NCBI GenBank assembly: GCA_963798275.1 | Contig: CAWCTB010000046.1 | Span: forward strand, 1 to 64,000 | Source: CAWCTB01 sp963798275 | GTDB lineage: Bacteria; Acidobacteriota; Terriglobia; Terriglobales; Acidobacteriaceae | Length of the DNA stretch: 64,000 bases | Direction of reading: 5' to 3' | Shown: positions 1 through 8,913 of the stretch, piece by piece | How positions within the stretch are numbered: position 1 is the stretch's first letter | Layout of the letters: every line of letters starts with the position of its first letter | The notes under the pieces: generated by a model | Databases searched by the model: none | Told to the model about the DNA's origin: nothing | Seen by the model: only the letters and a program-made list of their open reading frames with translations | Position numbers and translations under genes: made by a program

Positions 1-413
1 GGCGGCCGGTTGTCCCGGCTGCTGGGAAGCGTCTGGAGGCGCACTTGGCTTGAATGTTGGTGGCGTGGAAAGCGCATCCTTGCCGAACCTGCCCTCTGCC
101 AGGGCCTGGGGAGACGTCCTTGAAGGTGTCAGGCAGGGCTTGGGATCCCGGTGTAGACCACGGGCCGGGTGCGGCCCTCTTCGGCCAGCAGGAACTCGGC
201 GTGGGTGCCCTGGCGCTTAATCGATCCGGGAGCGACATTGCCCGCCACACGCAGGCGCTTGCTGTAGGCATCGTTGCCCATGCCGTTCAGTTCTTTGATG
301 GTGACGTAATACGACTTGCTGTCCTGCACTCCGGTGTACGCCAGGTAGCCGAGAGAAGAACGATGACGAGCGATCGCCGCGCAAACGGCGAGTCTGCGTC
401 CCTGATCCGACAT
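1..413 (-). CDS. ccmE: Cytochrome c maturation heme chaperone CcmE (frameshifted, runs off window edge)
   Basis: CcmE is a membrane-anchored periplasmic protein that holds heme covalently before it is attached to apocytochrome c. The ATG at 413 gives a short basic N-terminus (MSDQGRR), one membrane segment ending in SLGYLAYTGV, then the OB-fold typical of the family, with YYVTIKEL, KRLRVAGNVAPGSI and VVYTGI. Reading frame is lost in the membrane segment (about 365-375) and again near 129, after which PDTFKDV, ALAEGRFGKD and ATNIQAKCAS continue in other frames to the window end. The heme-binding position, usually His, appears to be a Cys in QAKCAS (codon at 41-43), as in the CXXXY variant of the family. 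The tail is frame-disturbed, so the following Tyr cannot be confirmed. A CRP/FNR-like palindrome lies about 97 bp upstream. Confidence 0.82.
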
Positions 414-509
414 TGCGAAACCAACCTCAGGCGCGACGGGGCGTTGCTTGCCGTCCTGCCGTACGCGCGACACTTCCAGTAGGATAGCGCCTTTTGCGAC
501 CCAAGGCTA

Positions 510-525
510 TGTGATGCGGGTCACA
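510..525. promoter_or_regulatory. CRP/FNR-family-like operator palindrome
   Basis: TGTGA-TGCGGG-TCACA, a perfect 5+6+5 inverted repeat matching the CRP consensus half-sites. It lies between ccmE (start at 413, minus strand) and the PEP-CTERM gene at 729. The same half-sites with the same spacing occur upstream of cydA at 61213. The regulator is not in the window, so the assignment rests on the motif and on the respiratory role of the neighbours. Confidence 0.5.
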
Positions 526-728
526 GCGAGGGGGAGGAATTTCCGGCAGCTCAGTTTGAGCCTGCCCGCGAACTCAGACGCGACTGGCAGGAGGCGCCGG
601 GTATTCCTTATCCGAGTTCTCATGCGCAAAACCAAAAAAGTCTTGTTTTGGAATCGAAACTGAGGTAACCTTCCCGGCTTCTGACCGTGAGTTCCCGGGG
701 GAAGACATTGATCTACTTGAGGAGAAGC

Positions 729-1320
729 ATGAAACGACTTGTTTTTGTTGTTGTACTTGCATTGGCGTTGTGCGCGCTGGCTAGCGCCAGTCTTAACGAG
801 GGGACACCGTACCCCAATCTGAATCCGGTTTTCGGGACATTGGTCAACTTCGACGATGTTGCCACGGGTAACCCTGTGATCGCGAACCACTACCTGGGAG
901 TTCGGGGTGGCCTCGATCTCCGACGCAAACAACGAACTGTTTTATTTTCCGGCTCCCAGAGCCCGCCGAACTACGTTGGCACCGGCTCGGGTGTCGGCTG
1001 GGCCATGGATACGACTATCACGCTGGTCAACCCGACCGTCAGATCGGTATCGGCCTGGCGGGTGCAGGGATGTGACCTTGACTGCGCTCGATGCCAGCGG
1101 GATGGTTATCGAGAGCTCGACTTTCGGCTTCCTGAGCAACGACTATTGGTATTTCACCGAAGGCAGATTCGGACGTTCGTCTCTGCAGATCGTGTCTTCG
1201 TTCATTGCGATCGACGATCTGCAATTCTATGGCGGATCGGCCACACCGGAGCCGTCGTCGATTCTGATGATGGTGGGCGGACTGGGGTCGCTGGCGCTCG
1301 CTCGCTTCCGGCGTTCGTAG
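729..1320 (+). CDS. PEP-CTERM exported protein (frameshifted)
   Basis: A secreted protein of about 195 residues with a classic N-terminal signal peptide (MKRLVFVVVLALALCALASA) and a C-terminal PEP-CTERM sorting tail: PEPSS, a hydrophobic stretch, then RFRRS. PEP-CTERM proteins are thought to be processed by exosortase and are often linked to exopolysaccharide or biofilm. The middle contains FDDV and SDANNELFYF and resembles the beta-rich bodies of this class; no enzymatic motif is visible. Start chosen at 729 because AGGAGA sits just upstream. Frame is lost near 905, where one G too many in CGGGGTGG breaks LGVR-VASISDANN, and again between about 945 and 1070. The N-terminal half reads in one frame and the C-terminal half in another. 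Confidence 0.75.
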
Positions 1321-1344
1321 TCAGGTCCCTTCAGGCGTAATCCC

Positions 1345-1375
1345 GGCCAGTCCCTGCAACGGAGCTGGCCTTTTT
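1345..1375 (+). terminator. Intrinsic terminator after PEP-CTERM gene
   Basis: GGCCAG...CTGGCC stem with a 14-base loop, followed directly by TTTTTC, 25 bp after the PEP-CTERM stop codon. Confidence 0.6.
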
Positions 1376-1470
1376 CTTGTGCCCGCAGTTGCGCATTAGG
1401 CCGGAGCTATACAGTACTAGGCCGCGCCGCGTTGGCTGCGGCCCCGTCGGGCTGCTGCGGGCCAGCTCGA

Positions 1471-1797
1471 TCAGCTCCAGAGGGGGCAAAGGCTTTTGGC
1501 GGAGAGCCACCGTGCAACTCCCTCATATTCGGGCGCTGCTTCCGGCATGCCGCTCAGCACGATGACGGGCACCCAGTCATTCTCTGCGCGCAGCAGGCGC
1601 ACGAATTCCGATCCGCTAACCTGGGCGTCATCGCGATCGGTGATCACCAGGCCGATGCGATTGCCAAGGGTGCGCAGCGTCGCCAGTGCGGTCTCGGCCG
1701 TCGTGGCGATCGATACCTGAAAACCGGCGTTGCGCAGGACCGTCTCGCGAACGCCCAGTTGTAAAGGGTTGTCATCGATCAGCAGGATTTGGAGCAT
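1471..1797 (-). CDS. Single-domain response regulator (CheY-like receiver)
   Basis: A stand-alone receiver domain. The N-terminus MLQILLIDDNPLQLGVRE carries the acidic Asp pair, LVITDRDD carries the expected phosphoacceptor Asp after the third strand, and VIVLSG carries the conserved Ser of the fourth strand. No output domain is visible. The C-terminus is frame-disturbed at about 1500. In another frame the sequence continues as QKPLPPLELIELA, supplying the conserved Lys-Pro after strand five, so the true protein probably ends nearer 1430 and is about 120 residues long. No partner histidine kinase is adjacent. Confidence 0.8.
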   Translation of the reverse strand: MLQILLIDDNPLQLGVRETVLRNAGFQVSIATTAETALATLRTLGNRIGLVITDRDDAQVSGSEFVRLLRAENDWVPVIVLSGMPEAAPEYEGVARWLSAKSLCPLWS

Positions 1798-2059
1798 AGG
1801 ATGATACGCTCCTAGATCGGTCGAGTGATGAATCGGGACCCAAAGAGAATCGATTCGCTAGCCGCACAAGAATAAACGCCGGGAGGTGGTTACACCCGAC
1901 AGAATTTCGATTCAGGAAGACAACCCTGAGGTTGCCCTCCTGCGTCGCAGCAAAAATTAGACCTGTTTGAACCCAGAGATGCGCAGCGCCGATTGACGGG
2001 TGCGCTCCCCAGACGACCAACGATCGCCATAGTACATCCCGGGGGGAGTTCGTTCGAGT

Positions 2060-2329
2060 TTATGCGACGTGCTGGCTGCGAATATCTTGGACCGCCTGCA
2101 ACCAGTCCTGTTCTGGAGAACCACCCTGTCCCCCACGTTGCAAGTAGAGCTCGTAGGCGCGGTGACGGATCTTCTCTTCCAGAATCGGCTCGGGGAGAGC
2201 CTCAACCGCGCTGGCGGGCGACGTCTTCACCGGCTCCACCACTTCAGTGCCAATTCCGTCGTCGGCTTTGGTCTTGCGGCTCCGTTTTTTCGGCGTTGTG
2301 CTATCGTTGGCCCGTGTTGCTTTCGGCAT
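2060..2329 (-). CDS. DUF2934 family protein
   Basis: An 89-residue protein with a basic, low-complexity N-terminus (MPKATRANDSTTPKKRSRKT) and a C-terminal DUF2934 motif, IRHRAYELYLQRGG followed by PEQDWLQA. DUF2934 proteins are short and of unknown function, and abundant in Acidobacteriota and some Proteobacteria. An AGGAG lies about 12 bases upstream of the ATG. The gene is intact. The roughly 300 bases on its far side, up to 2625, hold no gene I can support. Confidence 0.75.
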   Translation of the reverse strand: MPKATRANDSTTPKKRSRKTKADDGIGTEVVEPVKTSPASAVEALPEPILEEKIRHRAYELYLQRGGQGGSPEQDWLQAVQDIRSQHVA

Positions 2330-2625
2330 CGCTTACGTCACTCCTAAACCCTAAGGATATTTCACGGTCGGCTGGCGCTCGAAGTCTTCGCGGTTGCCGA
2401 CTGTGTTGTGTCAACTATACCAAATTTGGGACCATTTGGGGGCGAACTGCCTTTATCCACGATTTTCCGCAGCTTCGGTACATAAGTGTGCAACGGACCC
2501 GAATTCCGATTCAGTCGCTATCTTTAGGCACTTGACGGTGTCAAACGAGGTAGCGCGCGGTACGGTTTAGCGGAACCAATCGTAGTTGTGCAACGTGTTC
2601 ACATTGGGTGAGCAGTACCCGTTCT

Positions 2626-3871
2626 ATGTTCTTCTTGGACCCGCCGGCAGATGCTTCGCAGCCTGTGGGCGCACAAGCTGCGCTCCTTCCTGACCATGTT
2701 CGGCATCGCCTGGGGAGTGGGCTCGCTGCTGCTGCTGGTCGGCCTGGGAGAGGGCTTCCGTTCCGGCAATCGCCGCGAGTTGAACTCGCTGGGCGAAGAC
2801 ATCATGTTCATCTTCCCCGGCACGCGCTCCGGCGGTGGCCGGAAACATGAGTTCCAGCCATGCGTATCGGCTTACTTATCGCGACTACCTCGACATCAAG
2901 AACGAAGCGCCGCACGTGCGGCGGTTGCACCGGTGCTGATGCGGGACGACATCCGCGAGGTCAGCGAGTTCGGCAACTCCAACGGACAGGTGGTCGGGCG
3001 TGCCGCCGATCTTCAACCCGATTCGTTATCTGCCGCTGGCGGCCGGCCGCTGGATCAACGACGCCGACGAAGCCCAGAAACGCATCGTCTGCGTGATCGG
3101 CGACGAAATGCTGAAGAACCTTTCCCGGGCAAGTGCCGGTAGCGCGGTGCCACCATTCTGCTGAATGGGGTGCGCTTCGAGGTCGTTGGCGTGACCGCAG
3201 CGCATCGGCCACGGCGACGACAACTCGACCAACAACCGCGTCTTCATGCCCTACTCCACCATGCACCAGTACTTCCCGCTGAAGGGCGAGGAAGAGGAGG
3301 ACGCGGTCTCGTTCCTGAACTACCGGCCGCGGGTGCGCGAGGAGCACGCCATGGCGCGCGACGAGGTGCGCCGGATCATCGCCCGCAATCATGGCTTCGA
3401 TGCCAACAACGAAGACGCCTTCGAAGACTGGGACACGGTGAAGAACGCCGAAACGGTGGGCAAGATCTTCGACGTGATGGATATGTTCCTGGGCGGTGTC
3501 GGCCTGGTGACGCTGGCGCCTGGGCGCCATCGGAATCATCAACATCATGCTGGTCTCGGTCAGCGAGCGCACCCGCGAGATCGGCTTGCGCAAGGCGCTG
3601 GGCGCCACCAATCGCAGCATCCTGCTGCAGTTCTTCCTGGAAGGCGCATTTCTCACGCTGATGAGCGGAGGCATCGGTATGGCCGGGGCAGCGCTGTTCA
3701 TGCATCTGTTCAGCGGCCTGCCGGCGCCGGAAGGATTTGATCCCCCAACCTGTCGGTCTGTCGGCGTCAGTGGCCATCGGAACGCTGGCGCTGGCCGGGA
3801 TCGTCGCCGGACTGTATCCGGCGCGCAAGGCGGCCATGCTGCAGCCGGTCGAAGCCCTGAGGCAGGAGTAG
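2626..3871 (+). CDS. MacB/FtsX-type ABC transporter permease, first of a pair (heavily frameshifted)
   Basis: About 405 residues: an N-terminal membrane helix (LRSFLTMFGIAWGVGSLLLL), a large periplasmic MacB_PCD-like domain, then the FtsX domain with IGIINIMLVSVSERTREIGL and KALGATNRSILLQF. It ends in PVEALRQE with TAG at 3869. The longest ATG-led frame opens at 2651, but an ATG at 2626 fits after one base is removed (MFFWTRRQMLRSL). Frame is lost at about 2640, 2850, 2930, 3000, 3130, 3190, 3516 and twice near 3745, yet the peptide stays conserved throughout. At 3516, GCGCCTGGG should read GCGCTGGG. Such permeases work with a separate ATPase in macrolide, peptide or lipoprotein export. None is adjacent. 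Confidence 0.82.
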
Positions 3872-3873
3872 CC

Positions 3874-5116
3874 ATGGTCAACGATCTGCTCTCGCAAGCC
3901 TACGAAGCCATGCGTTACAACCGCCGCCGCACCGCCTTCACCATGCTGGGCATGGCGTGGGGCATTGCCACCGTGGTGCTGCTGCTGGCCTACGGCAGCG
4001 GGTTTCGGCCGCGCCATCGAGGCCATCTTCGCCAACTGGGGCACGCGCATCATCGGCGTCTTTCCCGGGCGCACCTCGCAGCAGGCGGGCGGGCAAAAAG
4101 CCGGCACCCAGATCAGTTCACCATCGACGACATCGATCGCATCGTGAACGCGGCTCCGCTGGTGCGACCGCATCACCCCGGTGGTCGACAAGCAGGCCAC
4201 GGTGCAGCAGGACGTACGCACCTACACCTTGCCCATCGAGGGCTGCTATCCCAACATGTTCAAGATCCAGGCCATGAAGATCGACGAAGGCCGCTTCTTC
4301 GAATAGAGGACGAGGCGCGCGCGGCGCGGGTGGCGGTGATCGGCTCGGAGGCGAAGACCAAGCTGTTTTCCGGTGGCTACGCACTGGGCCAGTACATTCG
4401 GGTCGATGGCATCAGCTTCAAGGTGATCGGCATCATGCAGCCGCGCATGCAGGAAGGCGACGACAGCATCAACAAGATGATCTATGTGCCCTTCACCACC
4501 ATGAGCGACCTGAAGAATACGCATTACCTCGATGGCATCTGGCTGGATTACGAAGGCGACCAGTTCGAGCAGGTGGAGCGGCAGGTCCGGCAGGTGTTGG
4601 CCGACCAGTACAACTTCAAGCCGGATGACAATCGGGCGGTATTCGTCTTCAACATGATGAAGCAGTTGCACCAGTTCCAGATCATCACCATGGGACTGAA
4701 GGTGCTGCTGGGCTTCATCGGCACGCTCACGCTGGGCATCGGCGGCGTCGGGCTGATGAACATCATGCTGGTCTCGGTGACCCAGCGCACCCGCGAGATC
4801 GGCGTGGAAAAGGCGCTGGGCGGCCGGCGCCGCGACATTCTGTTCCAGTTCCTGGCGGAGGCGCTGACCATTACCTTTATCGGCGGCATTGCCGGAATCG
4901 CGATCGCCTACCTCATCTCCTTCTCGGTCGGCCGGATTACGTTCTATAGCGCGGTCGCGAAGAACGCCGAGGCCGCCGATATCCGGCTGATCATCGATCC
5001 GACCATCGTGTTTGTGGCCACGATGATTCTTAGCCCTGGTTGGGCTGATCAGCGGAATGTTGCCGGCGATCAAGGCCTCGCGGCTGGATCCGATCGAGGC
5101 GTTGCGCTACGAGTAG
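3874..5116 (+). CDS. MacB/FtsX-type ABC transporter permease, second of a pair (frameshifted)
   Basis: About 413 residues, starting 2 bp after the previous stop, so co-transcribed and probably the heterodimer partner. Features in order: N-terminal helix (FTMLGMAWGIATVVLLLAYG), a periplasmic domain with FTIDDIDRIV and RVAVIGSEAKTKLF, then three C-terminal helices with GLMNIMLVSVTQRTREIG and EKALGGRRRDILFQF, ending ASRLDPIEALRYE. Five single-base slips were located: extra T near 4004, missing T near 4112, extra C near 4169, missing A near 4300 and extra C near 5035. Correcting them restores one continuous protein. It carries no ATP-binding motifs. Confidence 0.85.
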
Positions 5117-5143
5117 CCGCTCTTCCTCGGCTACAATCGGGCG

Positions 5144-5449
5144 GTGACGACTGATCGCCTGGCTCGCGTGCAACAACAACTGCGGCTGTACGAGCATCCG
5201 CTGGTGGAGTTCAGCGCGCGTGCCAAGGGTGAGGGCGTCGAAGTCATCCTCAGCCCGCGTTTCACCGATCCGCCGGTCCACACCTACTACTTCGAGCTGC
5301 ATCCCCGCGATCTCGACGACGCGCAGTTTGAGTGGACCTTCCAGCGCCAAATCTTCGACTGCCTGCACGATTACCTGGTCGAAATGTTTATCCGCACCCC
5401 GCAGCACCGCAAGGAACACGCGCAGATGGAGCGCGAGGGCAAGCTGTGA
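5144..5449 (+). CDS. Conserved hypothetical protein, 101 aa
   Basis: An intact 101-residue soluble protein starting at GTG (MTTDRLARVQQQLRLYEHPL). It is rich in aromatic and acidic residues (FTDPPVHTYYFELHPRDLDD, FEWTFQRQIFDCLHDYLVE) and has no signal peptide or membrane segment. I do not recognise a family. Its TGA overlaps the GTG of the next gene (GTGA), which implies translational coupling to the MidA-type methyltransferase. A TACAAT at 5132-5137 lies only a few bases before the start, so a leaderless transcript is possible, but no good -35 was seen. Confidence 0.7.
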   Translation: MTTDRLARVQQQLRLYEHPLVEFSARAKGEGVEVILSPRFTDPPVHTYYFELHPRDLDDAQFEWTFQRQIFDCLHDYLVEMFIRTPQHRKEHAQMEREGKL

Positions 5450-6613
5450 GCCCTCCTCCCGCCGAGCACAAAAGCGGTGCTGGCCTGCGCCAGCGAATCG
5501 TGGACGAGATTCGCCGCGGCGGCCCGATGCCGTTTTCCCGCTACATGGAGATGTGCCTGTATGAGCCGGAACTGGGTTACTACGCGCGCGCGCGCGAGCA
5601 GTTCGGCAAGGCCGGGGATTTCTACACTTCGAGCGATGTGCATGCGGTGTTCGGGCGGCTTCTGGCGCGGCAGTTCGAAGAGATGTGGCGGGTGCTTGAT
5701 TCTCCATCGCAGATCGATCTGATCGAACTCGGTCCGGGTCGCGGATTGTTCGCCGGCGACGTGCTGGACTGGTCGGCGAAGCAATTCCCGGAGTTTGCGT
5801 GCGCACTGCGCTATCGCCTGGTCGGAACAATCAGAGGCTTTGCGAAGCCGTTTACAGCAGCGGCTGGCAGAGCATTTGGCGGCGGGCCGCACGGAAATTT
5901 TCGAATCGTTCGAAGCCGCCGTCGAAAGTGCGAACGGAAACCTGATCGTCTTTGGCAACGAATTCTTCGATGCGTTGCCGGTGGAGATTGTCGATCAGCG
6001 CGGGGAAGTGCGGGTAGCTGAGCAGGGTGGGCGCTTCGTGGAGCAGTTTGTGCCGCCGAGCCCGCGGGCACTCGAGTACCTCGATCGTTACAGTGTGCAT
6101 CCCGAAGCGGGCGAGCGGGTCGAAGTATCGCTGGCGCGGCTTGCAGTGGATGGAGCGGATCAGCAAAGTGTTCGCAGCGCGGCGCGGCTTCGCCGTGTTC
6201 ATCGACTACGGCTACACCCGCGGGGAGCAACTGGCCGGACGCCACCGCGACACGCTGATGACCTACCGGCAGCATCGCGCGAGCCCATCGCCGTACGAAG
6301 CTCCCGGCGAGCAGGACATCACGGCGCACGTGAACTTCACGGCCCTGGGTTCGCGCGCGCGAAGAATGTGGGCTCGGCCAGCGTTGCGCTGGTCACGCAG
6401 ACGCAGTTCCTGCTCGGCATCGGGGAAGAGACGCAGTTCGCCGACGCCTTCCAGGATTGCAAGCTGCCGCAGGAGCGCGCCAAGGTGGCGCTGCAGTTGA
6501 AGCACCTGATCTCCCCGGAGGCCATGGGGGAGATATTCCACGTGTTGCTGCTGTCGCGCGGAGTGGAGAAGGAAAAGGCCGCTCAGTTGAGCGGCCTGAA
6601 ACTGACCCGATAA
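5446..6613 (+). CDS. MidA/NDUFAF7-type SAM-dependent methyltransferase (frameshifted)
   Basis: About 388 residues, class I SAM methyltransferase of the DUF185/MidA family. The mitochondrial member methylates an arginine in a complex I subunit; the bacterial substrate is not established. Family signatures are GPMPFSRYMEMCLYEPELGYY, GDFYTSSDVHAVFGRLLARQ, the SAM-binding IDLIELGPGRG, FGNEFFDALPVE, and near the end SPEAMGEIFHVLLLSRG. The GTG start overlaps the upstream stop. Frame is lost near 5820, 6140 and 6350, with the protein conserved on each side. It ends SGLKLTR at 6613. Confidence 0.85.
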
Positions 6614-6640
6614 GCGCTGGTGACCGCCTACGTCGGACTG

Positions 6641-6746
6641 CTGAGAATCTCGGAAGAGCAAGTCTCGTGGGCTGAAGCCCACTCGGAAGGGACAAAAATA
6701 AAGGACGTTTACGGCGCACCTGAAGGTGCGCCCCTTTCAAAACACC
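6641..6746 (-). repeat. Paired-hairpin repeat, copy 1
   Basis: Read on the minus strand it runs TTTTGAAAGGGG, a hairpin around GCGCACCTTCAGGTGCGCC, a T-rich linker CTTTATTTTTGTC, a second hairpin around GTGGGCTTCAGCCCAC, then TGCTCTTCCG. The order and linker match the copy at 63804. It lies between the convergent ends of the MidA-type and M1-like genes, where it could also act as a bidirectional terminator. Confidence 0.7.
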
Positions 6747-6773
6747 GCGAAGGTTGTTTTTTCAGCAGGCCTC

Positions 6774-8839
6774 CTACATGCCATTACTGCTTTGTGGCTG
6801 ATAGGGACTTTGCAGGTATTTGCGAGCTTCCTCCAGCGCATTTTGCGTGTTGTCGTTGGTCTGCAACGCCTGCCGATACTCGTTGGTGGCGCGCTCGCGC
6901 TGTCCGGTCAGGTCGAAGATCTTGCCCAACTGGATGTGGCTCCAGACCTCGGTCCAGCGCGGATTGCCGTCGCCGTTGAGCGCTTCGCGATAGGAGTTCG
7001 CCGCCGCCTGGTAGTTGTGCTGCAGAAAGAAGACCTCAGCGATGCGATAGTGCGCCAGGGAGCTGTTCTTATTGTTGTCGAGCGCCTTCTGGAACTCCTT
7101 CAAGCGCTTCCGTCAGGTCGCCCTGCTCGATGTCCTGCTGGCCGCGAACAATCGAGGCACGCACCCGGATATCGGCCGAGTTCGTGAGCACGCGGTTATC
7201 GGGATCGACGGTGATCTTGCGCGGCTTGCCGAAGGTCTCGACCGCGAAGGCAGAGTCGGTTCCGGAGACCTCGATGCGCTTGATCTCGGTCTTGCCATCG
7301 GTATCGATCTTCAGCTCAACCGGCATGCGGAAGAGGTCCATGTCCTGCTGGATCTCGCCGACCACGCGAAAGCCTTTCTGGGTGCGGTAGATGGTGTACT
7401 TGGTCTTGAACTCGGGGGCGCCGGTAGAATCGAGCCATTGGGTGAAGAACCAGGTCAACTGCTGGCCTCGAGTTCTGTTCCGCGATTTTGCGGAAATCGC
7501 TCACCGTTACCGGCTTGCCCGAGTATTGCGCGACAAAATCGTGCATGGTCTTGTCGAACGCCTGGTCGCCAATGACCCAGCGCAACATGTTCAGGATGGC
7601 CGCGCCCTTGTCCGTCACCAGCGACTGAAATTCCGGCGAAAAAGTGTCGAGCTTGCCCACCTGCGACAAGGGAACCGTTTCGTAGGCGAGCGCCCCCACC
7701 GCCATGTCCTTCGAAACCTCATCAAAGGCCGCTGAGCCGGCGGCGTGTTCAACGTACAGGGCCTCCGAGTAGCGGGCGAACCCGTCGTTCAGCCACCAGT
7801 CGTCCCGCTTGGCCGGACTGACCATCGTGCCCCACCATTGATGCGCTACCGTGTTGGCCAGCAGGCGGTAATTCACTTTCTGGCTGAAGGCGCGACCGGC
7901 GATCGCCGCTATTTCAGGCGCCCACGCCGAAGGCACGGTGTCATTGGGCAACTCAACCACATTCAACTTGTTGCTGTAGGCCGGGCCGAAGATGGTGGTG
8001 TAGAAGAAGTATTCTTTCGCGGCGGTGTCGGCATATTGCTGCGCGACCGGCTTGTTGGCCGCGCTGGTATACACCGTGACGTCGAGTCCGCCTTCGCTGC
8101 TCTTGGTCTGCTCGTACTTGCCGATGAAAATTGTTCCCGGAAAGCTCGGCTTGTCGTAGGTGAAGGTATAGATCTTGTTGCCGGCAGGACTTGCCAGCTT
8201 GCCGGCCGTCGCGCGCGCCGCGGCGCCCTTCTTTCCGGCAGCAGCCGGGGCAGCTTCCATGGGAAGAGCGGGGAATTCGCCTGGGATTTCTTTGCCGCTG
8301 CCAATCACGCTGTAGCCGGCCGGCACGCTGACGCCGATCGCGGCGGTGAAGCGGTCGGTGCCATAACCCGACATGGGGAACCATCCGCCGGCGTAAAGCA
8401 GGTAGGTGATGGGATCGCCGATATAGGCGAGCTTCAAACCGGGCACCGGACTGTCGTCTGCGGATTGCACGGTGCCTTCGTATTCGAACGTCAGCGTGGT
8501 GCTGCTGCCTTTGCTGAGAGTGCCGGGCAACGAGATGCGGACGGTGGCATCCTGGCTGACACGCTCCGCCGAAAGGCTCTGGCCGGTGGCGTCTAGAACG
8601 AGAGTGGGCTTCAGGCCGTTATGCAGCGTGAAGGTCGCGATGGTGATGTCTTCCAGGGCGGTGAATTTCACGCGCGCCACCGCCTTCAGTTGATGCGTCG
8701 ATGGCGTGACGACGGCCTGGATGACGTAATCGTCGACCTGCAGGCGTGGTCGCGCGTCAGCCGCCCAGGCGGCCGGAACCAGGATTGCCGATAGGATGAC
8801 GAGAATCACGCGCCTGACGGATCGCGCTGCGATGTGCAT
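6774..8839 (-). CDS. M1-family peptidase homologue lacking the zinc site, with C-terminal TPR (frameshifted)
   Basis: A secreted protein of about 688 residues: signal peptide ending AILVPAAWA, an N-terminal M1 beta-sandwich domain, a catalytic-like domain, and a TPR-like tail (LAHYRIAEVFFLQHNYQAAA, IQLGKIFDLTGQRERAT). Active M1 enzymes have HEXXH plus a downstream Glu in LNEG. Here the matching stretch is LLANTVAHQWWG, so the first His is Asn and the catalytic Glu is Thr; the distal Glu is Asp in DDWWLNDGFARYSE. The GAMEN substrate motif is also missing. These changes are plain codons in an undisturbed frame, not frameshift effects. Two slips, near 7460 and 7095, separate the main part from the C-terminus. 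It is probably a non-catalytic homologue. lpxB lies 74 bp upstream on the same strand. Confidence 0.85.
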
Positions 8840-8913
8840 TCTGGAGAGGACTCCTGCCCTGCTGGTCACTATAAATGATGAAAAATCTACATGGAAAGTT
8901 GCGTTCCCGGGAC

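Noticed and set aside
3516..5035. Programmed ribosomal frameshifting in the permease pair
   Set aside because: The slips are numerous, go in both directions, lack a common slippery site, and also occur in many unrelated genes.
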